Shown: positions 19,451 through 29,445, numbered from the stretch's first letter. The stretch is 29,445 nt of DNA from Falciphora oryzae (GCA_000733355.1 JNVV01000050.1:206997-236441), one strand, 5' to 3'. The notes: generated by a model not told the origin, from the sequence alone. Numbers and translations are program-made.

Positions 19451-19733
19451 GATTTTATGTAATTATCTTGAAATTTATAACCCTAATCCGGGCGAGATAT
19501 AAAAAAATGCGCTAATTTAACTCCTGCATTTTTAATATCTCACCCGGGTTAAGGTTACAAATTTGTAGATAATTACATAAAATCGGCTATATAGTTAAAA
19601 CCTTAATTTTAAAATTTTATCGAATTCGGATACAAATTGGGCGATTTAGCAAGGATGTCGAAAACGGCGTTTAGTATGGGATTTCCAACTGTCCCACTCG
19701 CTGGTTTGTCCCATTCACTGGTGAACCACGTTA
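19451..19733. mobile_element. MITE 4, right half with broken left arm
   Basis: The right end reads ...ggtgaaccacgt-TA with TA at 19732-19733 and two 17-bp repeats on the complement (19706-19722 and 19689-19705). The inner arm shares cggctatatagttaaa and gtcgaaaacggcgtt with MITE 3. The inner stem pairs gattttatgtaattatc (19451) with its complement ending at 19584, around a hairpin with agatat/atatct. The outer left arm and left end, about 150 bases, are missing. Confidence 0.8.
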
Positions 19734-20159
19734 AGCTTTATTCCTAAAAAAAAAACACCTAAAAAAAGCGCTAAATAATATATTTAATAAAAGTTGCTTT
19801 AAAAAACTGGAACTGGTAACAAAAGTTTTAATTGCTTGCCTTAAGGGGTACTTTGGAACTAATTTAAGTTAGCTAATGCCGATGCTTTAGTTAAAATTAT
19901 TTAACTATTAAGGAATTTTTTCCTTATATATATAATTTGTTTTTTACCAAACCTAATGCTATATTTCCTATATCGTATATTAAATATATCACTTTAAAGC
20001 TTCGTATTATATTTGCTATATCGCATATTAAATATATTACCTTAAAGTTACGTAACTTTTTACGTAACCCCTCTTTTTCCAAATGCGGGGTTAAAAGTGC
20101 TTTCTTCTTAGGGCTTAACCCGGGCCTCCTGCCCCCTGCTGCCTGTGTTGGTCGTAACA
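19734..20159 (-). mobile_element. gypsy LTR, copy B, RIPed, left tip missing
   Basis: Aligns with LTR A (3248-3683) along its length and ends with the same GTAACA at 20154-20159. The first bases (TGTTACAATTAGG in copy A) are replaced by the end of MITE 4. Differences from copy A are mostly C to T and G to A: for example cacgtgaccc of A at about 3588-3597 corresponds to tacgtaaccc here. No gag follows, so it is a solo or broken LTR. Confidence 0.85.
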
Positions 20160-20689
20160 GTTTGGCGTAAAAGGTAAAAGGGTTCGCGGCGATTTTAGCG
20201 GCGGGGTTGGTTGTTTTTCGAAATAGGTTAAGCGTATAAACTATGCGTTTTTTTTGTTACGTTTATTTCCTAATTAGGTATTTTTAATAATAAAACGGGT
20301 ATTTTATTTTATTACATAAAATATAAAAAGCTTCGTTAATATTTTTTGGAAATTTCGGTACGGTTTTTTTTTTCGCATTATTTATCGTTATATTTTTTTT
20401 AATCCGTATTAAGCGCACACGATATTAAATTTTCATTAAAAGCTTTTATATCCCTAATTTAATTTAACATCAAAAAGACGGAAGCTTCTAGCGGCTCGCG
20501 CGGAAGAAGACAACGACCAATCCCAAATCTAAGGATATTACGAGAATTAGCACCGCCGAGTTGCCCTAGGGCGCGGCGGGCTTGATGCCACTTTAAAGCG
20601 ACGTCGCGGCGCGGATAGAAAAGGCCCCTGGCTTCGCCCATTCGCAATACGCGTCGCGTACCGAAACCACCTTAAATAACCTAACGCAA
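20160..20689. other. flank or 5' leader of the plus-strand LINE, unassigned
   Basis: The first 300 bases are RIPed and hold nothing recognisable. From about 20463 to 20660 there is a GC-richer, less RIPed patch (gcggctcgcgcgg, ggcgcggcgggc) that may be the 5' leader of the LINE, by analogy with the low-RIP leader of the minus-strand LINE. The element's exact start cannot be placed. Confidence 0.4.
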
Positions 20690-22815
20690 CCCCGAAAAAA
20701 ACTATCCGCGAGTTCGAATCGACCAAACCCTATTTAAAAAACGATAAATTACGTAAAAACGTACTTTTAATTGCTTAGTAAAAAAAAAAAAAAAACTACG
20801 GCCGTTACAATTATCGCGAACTTCGTACGCTACTTCGAAACGACCGGAACGATTACCGCGACCCCGACGATTACAATTATCGACCCCGACGCGACCTAAA
20901 CGATTTTAAAATTTTTCGAGCGCATTAAATTAACGATTAAAAAAAAATGCATACGACGTATAATACGCAACCCGCTAAAGGGGCCGGGAAGTTAATTTAA
21001 GCCCAAATCGCAGCGAAAGTTTAAAAATCTCCCCCCGGGGGCCAAACGGTAGCGAAAAAAACAATTCCGCCTTTAATTAACAATAAAATTTTTACTATCG
21101 AAAAAGGAGCATTAATTAAAACAATGGGCCGGGGAAAAATCCTTTAAATGTGTAATATTACGTTAGGTCGCGGATAGGTTAAAGCGGTTTATTAACACCT
21201 ATTAGGAAATATACGTTTGCATTTTAAAAACGCTAAAATTAAAAAAAAAAAGCAGAAAAAAAAAGGCCGAAAGGTATCGGAAATGCGACGGCGACGGGAT
21301 TGCAACCAAATATACGAATAAAAAACGGTGGATTATTTAAACGATTTAATAAAATATTACGAATTTTACTTTTAGTACGCGCTTTTCGTAGCCCCTTTAA
21401 AAAGCTTGTAGTACGCCGACCGTTTAAGGTTTAAAAGACCGACAATTACGATAGTAGCGACGGGTTTATTTACGACGTTTTTTCGATCCCTTTTAAACGA
21501 TAACGGGAAGGCGGAAACCGGATCGGATTTAGTAAAAACCTTATAAAAAATAACAAAACGGACGCGATTAGCCGTATAACGGTAACGGCGAAATAACAAA
21601 CCTATTATAGCGGTTTTTATTTAATTAACGAATTTCGAAAGGGCAAGCCGTTTTTAAAAGAACTATTTTAAATAGGACGGCGCGACGTGTTAATGCCGTC
21701 CTTTTAACCCCGAATTTGCTACCGTTTAATATTTTAAATGTTAAAATTAAGGGCATAAAAGCCCCTAATGCAAATTTAGCATCGCGTGCGTTTGGTACGG
21801 GTTAAAAAAATAAGACGATAAATAATGCGAAAGGAAAAGGGAAGCCGCGGCAAAGTTTTTAGGAAATATTAGCGAAGCCTTTTATATTTTATGCAATAAA
21901 ATAAAGTACCCGTTTTATTACTAAAAATGCCTAATAAGGAAATAAATATAACAAAAAAAACGTATAGTTTATACGTTTAACCTATTTTAAAAAACAACCG
22001 ACCCCGCCGCTAAAATCGCCGTAAGCCCCTTTACCTTTTACGCCGAACCTATAAGGGAAAAAAGGGTAGGACTTAGTAATAAAGCAAAAGCTTTGCTAAA
22101 TAAAGGATAGGATCCTATTTATAAAAAAAATAAACGCGGGAATTCGGTAAACCGACGTTTACGTTAAAGGATTTGAAATTTACGAAAAAAGGAAGGCCTT
22201 TTTAGGGAACCATTTCGATAAATGGTATAAACGACGTATCCAAAAAGGTTGCGGCGAAGCATTAAAGGTAATTTTCGTATTTAATAAAAAATTTTACTAT
22301 TTGGAAAGAAAAGCTACCCCGGCCGAATATTAAGAAATTACACCAACGGAACCGGTAACGGAAACCCCGTAAACCCTTATATTAAACCGAAGGAACGCGC
22401 CGGAAACCCCGGAACCAGCTTAATAAAAGGACGCAAGCGAGCTAAAACAAACGTCGCCGCGACCCCTTTTTTTATAAAAAGGAAAAAAAACTCCTTTAAA
22501 AGTATTAGCAAATTTTTAAGCAAGCCGCAAATAAGCAAGCTACGAAAAACCTTTAAAGCGGATAGCAATAACGCCGCGATCCTTTTTTTCCTCCGCAGTT
22601 AAAAACTAAAAAATTTTCGAAAAAACCCCGTATATCCTAATCCCTAAAATCGCTAAAAACCTTAGGATTTTTAATAACCCCAATATTACCTTCCCTATTA
22701 AAAACAATATTACCGAAGTTAAGCTAAAGTAAACCCCTATTACCGATAATGTAATTCCGTAAAAAGGTTAAAAAAAACCCCCGAAAATACGTACCCCGAA
22801 AGCGAAAAAGATATA
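20690..22815 (+). pseudogene. LINE ORF1 with zinc knuckles, RIP-degraded
   Basis: A Lys/Arg-rich frame with stops. The clearest feature is a CCHC knuckle at 21730-21771 (first Cys now Tyr, then FKC, GHKSP, C) followed by a second one at about 21790-21831 (C-V-W-[Cys to Tyr]-G, then DDK-C), and REAAAKFL. Downstream is TRIVYTFNLF-like text and a long basic C-terminal part (KRKKNSFKSISKFLSK). The N-terminal region and start are not certain. It is the nucleic-acid-binding partner of the ORF2 protein. Stops are Gln and Trp codons decayed by RIP. Confidence 0.65.
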
Positions 22816-22819
22816 ACCA

Positions 22820-25800
22820 TTACAAACATTATATAAAATTCGAGGTTTTATAATAAAATATAAAAAGGAAAATAAAACTGTTAAACGCGTTATTAGTAAA
22901 AAGCGGTCGTTTTAACGTACTAGCAATTTAGGAGCTACCGAAAAACGGTAAAAAAGGAAACGAAATGCCTAATTTAAATAGGAATAAAAATTATCTAATA
23001 TTAACAAACGCTAACGCCGCGACCCTACGGCGAAATAACGTTACCCTCCTTTAAAAAGGAAAAAAAGCAAGCCCTTTCCCTTTCCCCTTTCCCCTTTATT
23101 ATTACCCCGACCCGTACGTATAATAATATACGTTAGGTTTACGTTACGTATATTAAATTATAAAGTGAAATTCAATTAGTATCGAATTACTATCGTTATT
23201 AAAAAAAAATATTATAATATAGTTAATTTATTCGCTAATACCGGGGAGCACTTTAGTAACGAATTAGGTTACTTTTATCGACGATTTCGCAAAAAAATCC
23301 TTTAAAAGCAACAGTTTGATAGTAAAGGATTTTAATTTATATTACAACTTTTGGATATCCCGGAAAGAAAAAAGCTTTTAATACACGTAAAAGCTGCAAA
23401 GTTATTAGGATTAACAAAAATATGGAATATACGTTTGTTAACTCGCCGCGACCTTCTAACGAAATCCACGTTATATTATAAGGATATAACGATAAACCTA
23501 GCGTAGGTTACAAATAATTTGGCTATAATGGAATTTACGAAATGGAAGCAAAAAGGTAGCAACTACGCGGGGATTGTAACTATAATTTAAAAGCTAAGCT
23601 TTTAGCTAAAAACCTTTAAAAAAAAATGGAATTGGAAAAAAATCAATAAAAAAACGCGAAAAATTTGGCGGTAGTTTGCATAATTAAGTTAACCCGACCT
23701 TTTAGTAACCTACAGGCGATTAACGATCGAATGGACGAATTAATTAAAGCTATATTAAAAATTAAAAATTTTACGGTCTTTAAGCGGAAAAATAAACCCG
23801 GAGGTTGCAATTAGTAAACCGAAAAAATTTTACAACTATTCCGCGAAAAATACAAAACCGGAAAAAAATGAAAGCGAAACCGCACCGATGTAGTTAGGGT
23901 TTTAATAAGGGAATTAATAAAAAAAAGGAAATAAGTTATTAAAGTAGCAAAAAGGTATATATAGCGTACCGTTATATACGAAGCAAGTAAAAAGCAAAAC
24001 GCTAAAAGTATATAAATAATCGCTAAATAGGTAAAAAAAAAAAAAAAAGGAGTTACTAAACCCTACCGCCCTTTTTTTACCGACGTTAAAATTAGGAAGT
24101 GGAGGGGTCGCGGCAACCCGGTAAATTAAAAAAAAAAGCTTTAAAAGCGAAATTTTTCCCGATATTTACAGCCGACGTTTCGGACGTTCCGAACGACCCT
24201 TTTACAAACGCTACCCTATTGGAAGTTCGTTAAAAAGTATTTATAAAGGATATAGAAAAGGTTTTGCAAAAAACCGGATTATAAAAAGCATTAAAGCTAA
24301 TAGGTATCTCGAACGGAAGTTTATTAGTAATAGGATTTGCCCTATTTTCGGTTATAGCGGAACTATTTACCGCGTGTACAAATTACGGCTATTTCCCCGC
24401 GAGGTTTTAGCGGTTTCGCATTATTATTTTGCAAAAACCCGATAAAAACCCCAATATAATCGGAGTTTAAAAACCGATCGCTTTATTGGAAATTATAGGG
24501 AAGGTTTTAAATTTTTTTTTAGCAAACCGCATAAAAAATACAATAAAAAAGTATTAGCTACTCCCTAACGAATAAATAGGAAACCGACAAAATAAATCGA
24601 CGGAAACGGCTATGCGCTTTTTTACGGATGTAGTGAATATAGTTTAAAACGCGAAAGTAATAGTAAGGTTTTTGTTTTTCGATATTAGCGGCGCTTTCGA
24701 TACGGTATCGCATTTACGTTTATTAAACGAGCTTAAAAAATACGGATACCTATTATAGCTATTGCAATTATTAAAAAGCTTTTTAAATAAAAGGAAAATA
24801 TCTTTTTATTTTAACGGTAAAAATACCGAAACGTTAAAAGTATTTTACGGAATCCTATAAGGTTTCCCAATTTCCTTTATCTTATTTATCTTTTATACCG
24901 CAAAGCTGTATAAAAGCTTCCGTAAAGTAAAAAAGGTAATATCGATTGGGTTCGCGAATGATATTAATTTAATTAGCTTCGACCGTAACGTAATTAACGT
25001 AACAAAAAGATTTAATAACGTGGTTCATCACCGAGTCGGACACATCAGCGAGTCGGACACTTCAAAATCCCATATTAAACAGCCTTTTTTTACACCTTTA
25101 TAACTCGGTCAATTTTTACTCAATTTTAATGGAATTTAGTAGACGAGTTTGTAATTATGTAATTAATATAATTTATTTTTCTTAGATTTTATACTACCGA
25201 ATCCGGTTAGTTATTAAAGGAAAAGTCTTTTGCAGGGATTAAATTAGCGTACTTTTTTATAGCTAACCCAATTAGGCAGTATAAAGTCCGAGAAAAATAA
25301 ATTAAATCAATTACATAATTGCAAACTCGTATACCAAATTGCATTAAAATTGAATAAAAATTGGCCGAGTTATAAAGGTGTAAAAAAAGACTGTTTAATA
25401 TGGGATTTTGAAATGTCCGACTCGCTGATGTGTCCGACTCGGTGATGAACCACGTTATAGCATATAACGTATACGTTAAATAAGTAACCAAATTCGAAGC
25501 GAGATTCGACCTAGGTAAAGATTAATTTATTTGGCTAACTAAAAAACGGAAGTTACTTTTTACTTTTCCGTTACGTTTCGGGGAAGTTATAATAAAGCCG
25601 AAAAAAACCGGGGAATGCGTCCGAATTTTAGGCTTTTAAATCGATTCCAAATTAAAATGGACCCAATATATATAAAAAATATACGATAAAATGGAATACC
25701 AAAAGCTATTTTTTATACGTTTCGTAACGACCATTTAAAAACCTACGTTTATTAAAACCAAATATTTATATTTAGCGGTAATTAAAGCGGTTTTAAAATT

Positions 25801-26600
25801 CGTAACCCCCGCGTATTATAAATTCGACGGAAATTTATAAAAATTTAAAAAAGTAGCTAAAGCAAAGGCGAAAATGCAAAACGAATGCTTAAAAAAAACG
25901 ACCGGAGCATATAAAGGCATATTATAAAAGCTATTGGAAACAAAAACATATATAACGTTAATTAATATTTAGCTAAACGGACGAATCGCCCATTTCGAAA
26001 AAAAAACTACGAAGTAACAAAATAGCGGAAAAAATCGAAAAAGCATGCAAAGGTATAAAAAAAAATTAAAAAATACGAAAAGGCGATAATCCGTAACGAC
26101 GTTTAAAAAAAATACGCAAACGCGAAAAAATAACCAATTGGATATTAAATTAACCCCCCGAAAAAGCTATCGAAAAAAAATAAAAAAAAGTAATAAAAAA
26201 AGCACGTAGCCCGTACGAAACGATAGGTAAAAGCGAATAAAAAGGAGCTAAGCGAAAAAAGGCTGCTATTTTACTAAAACCTATATAAAACCGAAAGCTC
26301 CCTATTAATCCAATTACGTACGGAACGGTTAGGGCTAAAAAAACTATTTAGCGTTAAAGCGAGTTTTAAAAATAAACGCGGAATACTTTTACGGGTAATT
26401 CCCGGAAATAATCGCTTACGTACTAAGTTACTGCCTTAGCTTTCGCAAAAAAACAAGCAATTTTGTTACAAATAATGTCGGAAGTAATAACGTTAACGCT
26501 AAACCGTTAAAAGGAAGCGGCGAAAATAATGCGGTGGTTTTTACGAATAAAACGTATTTTAAATTACGTTTTATCCGCAAATATTATAAACGAATAAATT
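22820..26600 (+). pseudogene. LINE ORF2 (endonuclease-reverse transcriptase), RIP-degraded and split by a MITE
   Basis: The endonuclease starts near 22830 (NIKRKIKLLNALLVKSGRFN, VLAI-E) and has VKDFNLYYNFW at about 23322-23354 and LLTRRDLLTKSTLYYKDI at about 23435-23490. The reverse transcriptase follows: KPIALLEIIGKVLNFFLANRI, STETAMRFFTD, FFDISGAFDTVSHLRLLNEL (about 24676-24735), ISFYFNGKNTETLKV and FANDI (24951-24965; FADD to FAND). MITE 1 interrupts at 25016-25457. After it come KLLFTFPLRFGEV, GECVRILGF, SKLKW, MQNECLKKTTGAYKG and a decayed C-terminal zinc finger near 26380-26440, then VGSN/LTLN text. No RNase H is seen. The tail is the same family as copy 1 at 16646-19430. Confidence 0.85.
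25016..25457. mobile_element. foldback MITE 1, complete, inserted in LINE reverse transcriptase
   Basis: TA at 25016-25017 and 25456-25457 flank a 438-bp unit beginning acgtggttcatcaccgagtc and ending in its complement. The whole element is one long inverted repeat (arms about 190 bases) around a short centre. Left tandem repeats: atcaccgagtcggacac (25027-25043) and atcagcgagtcggacac (25044-25060), with complements at the right end. The LINE frame continues on the far side. A 94-codon frame on its minus strand is a by-product of the palindrome. CA and TG are retained, so it was inserted after RIP of the LINE or is too short to be targeted. Confidence 0.95.
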
Positions 26601-26771
26601 AAAAAAAAGAAAAGGAAAAAAAAAGGAAAAAAAAAGGAAATAAAAAAAAAACGCCGCGACGAAACGGCGAATTTTAAAAGGGGATAAGGGGTTATTGCAA
26701 CCCCGGTTTTAAAAAGTTAAACCCAAAGGATTTCGTTAAAAAAGCTTTACGATTACGAATTATAATTATAA
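26601..26771 (+). other. 3' region of the plus-strand LINE
   Basis: Purine-rich (aaaaaggaaa repeats at about 26608-26650) sequence after the ORF2 end, then RIPed DNA up to the TA of MITE 2. It is placed as the LINE 3' untranslated region; no tail repeat is visible. Confidence 0.45.
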
Positions 26772-27215
26772 TAACGTGGTTCACCACTTCGCGGCACACA
26801 CCACCTCACGGCACACTTCGAAATTACATATTAAACGCAATTTTCTACACCCTAGCTAACTCGGTCAATTTAAACCTAAATTTAACCAAATTTAAAAATG
26901 TTATATTTAATTCAATAAAAGATTTAATTTAATTTTCTTAGATTTTTATTATTACCCTTTTAGGGTTAGTTGGTAATACTGTATAATACACTGTGTAAAA
27001 TATGCGATTTTCTTTAAAAAGGTAATAATAAAAATTTATAAAAGTCTAGGAAAATTAAGTTAAATTTATTACTTAGTTAAATATACCCTTTTTAAATTTG
27101 GTTAAATTTGGGCTTAAACTGGCCGAGTTAGCAAGGGTGTCGAAAATCGCGTTTAATATGTGATTTCGAAGTGTGCCGCGAGGTGGTGTGTGCCGCGAAG
27201 TGGTGAACCACGTTA
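26772..27215. mobile_element. foldback MITE 2, complete
   Basis: TA at 26772-26773 and 27214-27215 flank a 440-bp inverted repeat that starts acgtggttcaccacttcgcg and ends in its complement. Tandem repeats accacttcgcggcacac (26783-26799) and accacctcacggcacac (26800-26816) are mirrored at the right end. Its arms share actcggtcaattt and ttttcttagattttta with MITE 1, and its centre (cactgtgtaaaat) resembles that of MITE 3. Non-coding. Confidence 0.95.
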
Positions 27216-28395
27216 ATTAATATATAATTTAGCCTAACTTTTACGCGGGGTTTCGGCGAAAATAAAAAGAAATAAACGGGATGCAATAAAAAAATTAAGC
27301 CGAAATTAAGCGATTATTTACAGTTTATTTAATTTTAGCGTAAAGGCGCTACCTGTTACCTAAAGTAACGGAAACCTATAAATTAATATCTGAAAAACGC
27401 TAACCCTTTTAAAAAAGGCTAGCCGAAAAAAAAAAGCTAAAAAAAAAACCCAAACTAATCCGTTGGAAAATCGAAAAAAAAACCCGAAAACTTCCTTACG
27501 CGTTTTTACCGCTATTCGCTAGCGGGTTACTAATATTATTAAAATTACCGTCGTTGCCGCTATTGCTACTATCGCTACCGATATTGCCGATACTATTACT
27601 ACTACCGTTATTAACCTCAGGTTTTAAGGAAAAAGCATTAACGTAACCGCGAAATCCTAAATATTAAAAAAAAAATTTAATTATTTTTTTAAAACGGGGG
27701 GCCGCGTTATTAAATATAGCGAAAGCGGCCTAATAATTATTGGGATTTGCGGTTTCGCCGCGAGCCGCTTTTTAAGCTATTTCGAATTAAATTTTAATAC
27801 TGTAAAAAAAAGACCGGAAGTTAAATTACGACGCGTTTAAGCAACGTTCGGATTAACCGTAAAGTAACGGAAAGGAATTTGCGAATCAATAAGGGCATAT
27901 GCTTTATAAACGTTTTTAAACGCCTAATAAACGGCCTTTTTTTCGGTTTTAAATTAAACGCTTTAATCCTAATAAATTACTAAATACGTATTTAAAAAAA
28001 CGAAAAAAAAAATAAAAACGAAAAAAAAAATAAAAAAAAACCTATATTTTTGTTACGGCTTTTAAAAGCACCGGTTTAAACCCGCTATTTGCGGGAATTA
28101 AAAAAGGCGTCGCAATTTTTAAAATTATTACGGATTTTTAGCAAAATCGCGGCGGTTTCGTTAAAAGCTATACCGGATTTTAACGCAATTTTTTTATCCG
28201 TAAAAATATATCGACCGTTTTTGCTAGCTTTTTTTTAAAGCAATAATAAACGCACTTTTTGGATTTAGAATTTAGTTAAATATAAATATTAAAGGGGTAT
28301 CGGAAAATAGGGGAAAAAAAACGGAAGCATAATTTATTAATGTTTTAGATACAACGGCGATCGGGAAAAAAATCGTTAGCTATTATACGGAAATA
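27216..28395. other. RIP-degraded DNA, unassigned
   Basis: AT-rich with many stops on both strands. At about 27530-27608 a low-complexity repeat reads NNGSSNSIGNIGSDSSNSGNDG on the complementary strand, similar in kind to the Gly/Ser repeat at 7405-7608. No enzyme motif is recognised. It is probably another decayed retroelement. Confidence 0.4.
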
Positions 28396-28960
28396 GGTGC
28401 CGTAATTTTTGCTACCGGCGGGGATATTAGGAGGGGTTAACGAAAGGCCGCAAAAACGTTTTAACGAGGAAAAGAATATACAAACGGCGTTTTTTGCGGC
28501 GCTTCCGGCCCGCGGGCGAGGAGGGAGGAGAAAAATTGCGCTTTGGTATCGCGCGCGTTCGATAGGTATACGGGAGGTCGCAATGGAGCATACAGGACGG
28601 TAGCGCGCTGCTGAGGAGGGTTAGAGGGGCTTGCGAGGTCGCGGAAGGCAGGAAAACGTATCGGATTGCACTGTTTTGGCTGTTGTTGTTGAGGATTGAA
28701 AAGGATTAGAAATCGCGAGGGAAAAAGAGCGTGGGATATCGGGCAAGGCGCCGGCGTTAATAAAAAGAAAGTACGAGGAAGCCGGCTAAATCCGAAAGGA
28801 ACGATGGAAAAAAAAAAACAACGACCGACCGAACCGACCGAGCGATTACCCCGATACGATTCCCGGACTATACCCCGATACCCCGCGTCGACCGATACAT
28901 TTTTTTTTTCATTAACATTGGGGGTACGGTGGTGAAACCGTATTTTAACAAATAAGCACA
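28396..28960. other. low-RIP GC-richer island, no gene supported
   Basis: CA and TG are common and TpA drops relative to both sides. A 166-codon minus-strand frame (28461-28961) and two plus-strand frames (28409-28603, 28696-28935) overlap here, but composition is low-complexity (Pro/Gln/Arg/Phe-rich) and no domain is recognisable. It could be a 5' leader of the unassigned element or single-copy DNA. Confidence 0.4.
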
Positions 28961-29248
28961 CGAAAAGGATTCGTTAGTAGTTTAACAGGACCTTTTTACC
29001 CGACTTTATTAAACGGTTATAACACCGGAGGTACGGTTTTTATCCCAATATTACCTAAATTCGCAAATACTCCCTATAGCTTATAAAAGTCGAAAAGGGT
29101 AAGTAAATTTATATATATCCCTAATTTTAGCATTTAAAACATTAAACGGTAGCGAGTTCGGGGTTGAAAAAATAACATTAGTACGTCGCGCCGTTTTATT
29201 TAAAACAGTTTTTTTAAAAGCTATTTGCTTTTTCGAATTTCGTTAATC
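28961..29248. other. RIPed DNA upstream of the second core promoter
   Basis: No gene seen. If the following promoter belongs to an LTR, this stretch would be its upstream (U3) part, but it does not visibly match the sequence upstream of the 6409 copy. Confidence 0.35.
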
Positions 29249-29296
29249 AAATATATATATTCATACTACCGTTATATCTATATAAAACCTCGGTGC
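29249..29296 (+). promoter_or_regulatory. retroelement-like core promoter, copy 2
   Basis: Near-identical to 6409-6457 in the same orientation: an AT run, ctaccgttatatc, a tatataaaacc core (G in the other copy) and cggtgc. The sequence up to 29445 is low-RIP and unassigned. Confidence 0.45.
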
Positions 29297-29445
29297 CTTT
29301 GCTTGTACTATATAGGGGGAAAACCTTGATATAATTAAATGTTTTAGCTTAAAACCCTCCGCCTGCTAACGGGTTTTTCTATTTGTTATTTCAATCCAAC
29401 CCTTTCTGCGTGTGCTGCATACAATTGCTCGATTGCGCTTTAATT

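Noticed and set aside
25207..25491. 94-codon minus-strand frame
   Set aside because: It falls in the right half of MITE 1 and runs out across its end; the palindromic element is non-coding.
28461..28961. 166-codon minus-strand frame as a host gene
   Set aside because: Low-complexity composition, no recognisable domain, no visible intron or promoter signals, and overlapping frames on the other strand.
1..29445. CRISPR arrays, rRNA, bacterial-type operons, defence systems or biosynthetic clusters
   Set aside because: No regularly spaced direct repeats, no rRNA sequence, and all identifiable proteins are eukaryotic transposon proteins.

Overview
The window looks like a transposon graveyard from a filamentous ascomycete (Pezizomycotina). 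Almost every base is assignable to, or sits between, nested transposable elements, and I find no convincing host gene. Much of the DNA is AT-rich with TpA very common and CpA/TpG scarce, while CpG survives. That is the classic signature of repeat-induced point mutation (RIP). The decayed reading frames carry the matching scars: CAA to TAA and TGG to TAG stops, and Cys to Tyr, His to Tyr and Asp to Asn at key residues. Genus and species cannot be told from this sequence.

Layout, left to right. 1-642: one end of a hAT-like DNA transposon (minus-strand transposase C-terminus, GACTAA-rich subterminal zone, terminal CAGGG) that also carries a piece of a Gag-like zinc-knuckle frame. 643-3683: a minus-strand Ty3/gypsy gag-protease relic with its 436-bp LTR, inserted into the end of a second, plus-strand chromodomain gypsy element (3684 to about 4500). 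About 4330-5050: low-RIP LTR/flank sequence. 5051-8900: RIP-degraded DNA with a retroelement-like core promoter, a 123-bp tandem duplication and a Gly/Ser-coding repeat, not identified. 8900-14176: a near-complete minus-strand LINE (Tad1-like; ORF1 with coiled coil and zinc knuckles, ORF2 with endonuclease and reverse transcriptase). 14177-14546: a foldback MITE running into a 255-base assembly gap. 14802-15844: an intact, un-RIPed C-terminal end of a different LINE with RNase H and zinc finger, followed by a 3' region, a CT microsatellite and low-RIP spacer. 16646-19430: a 5'-truncated LINE tail split by a 1.85-kb pogo/Fot1-type transposon (16976-18831). 19451-20159: half a MITE joined to a RIPed copy of the gypsy LTR. 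About 20690-26771: a plus-strand LINE of the same family as the split tail, interrupted in its reverse transcriptase by a 438-bp foldback MITE. 26772-27215: a second complete MITE. 27216-29445: unassigned RIPed DNA, a low-RIP island, and a second copy of the core promoter seen at 6409.

The most interesting signal is at the ends of the TA-inserting elements. The pogo/Fot1-type transposon and all four MITEs carry two head-to-tail 17-bp repeats at each readable end, at a fixed distance from the TA target duplication (4 bases for pogo, 9 for the MITEs). The repeats share a frame but have an element-specific core that agrees between the two repeats and, where both ends are visible, between ends. 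This looks like one transposase-binding architecture that has diversified into several specificities.
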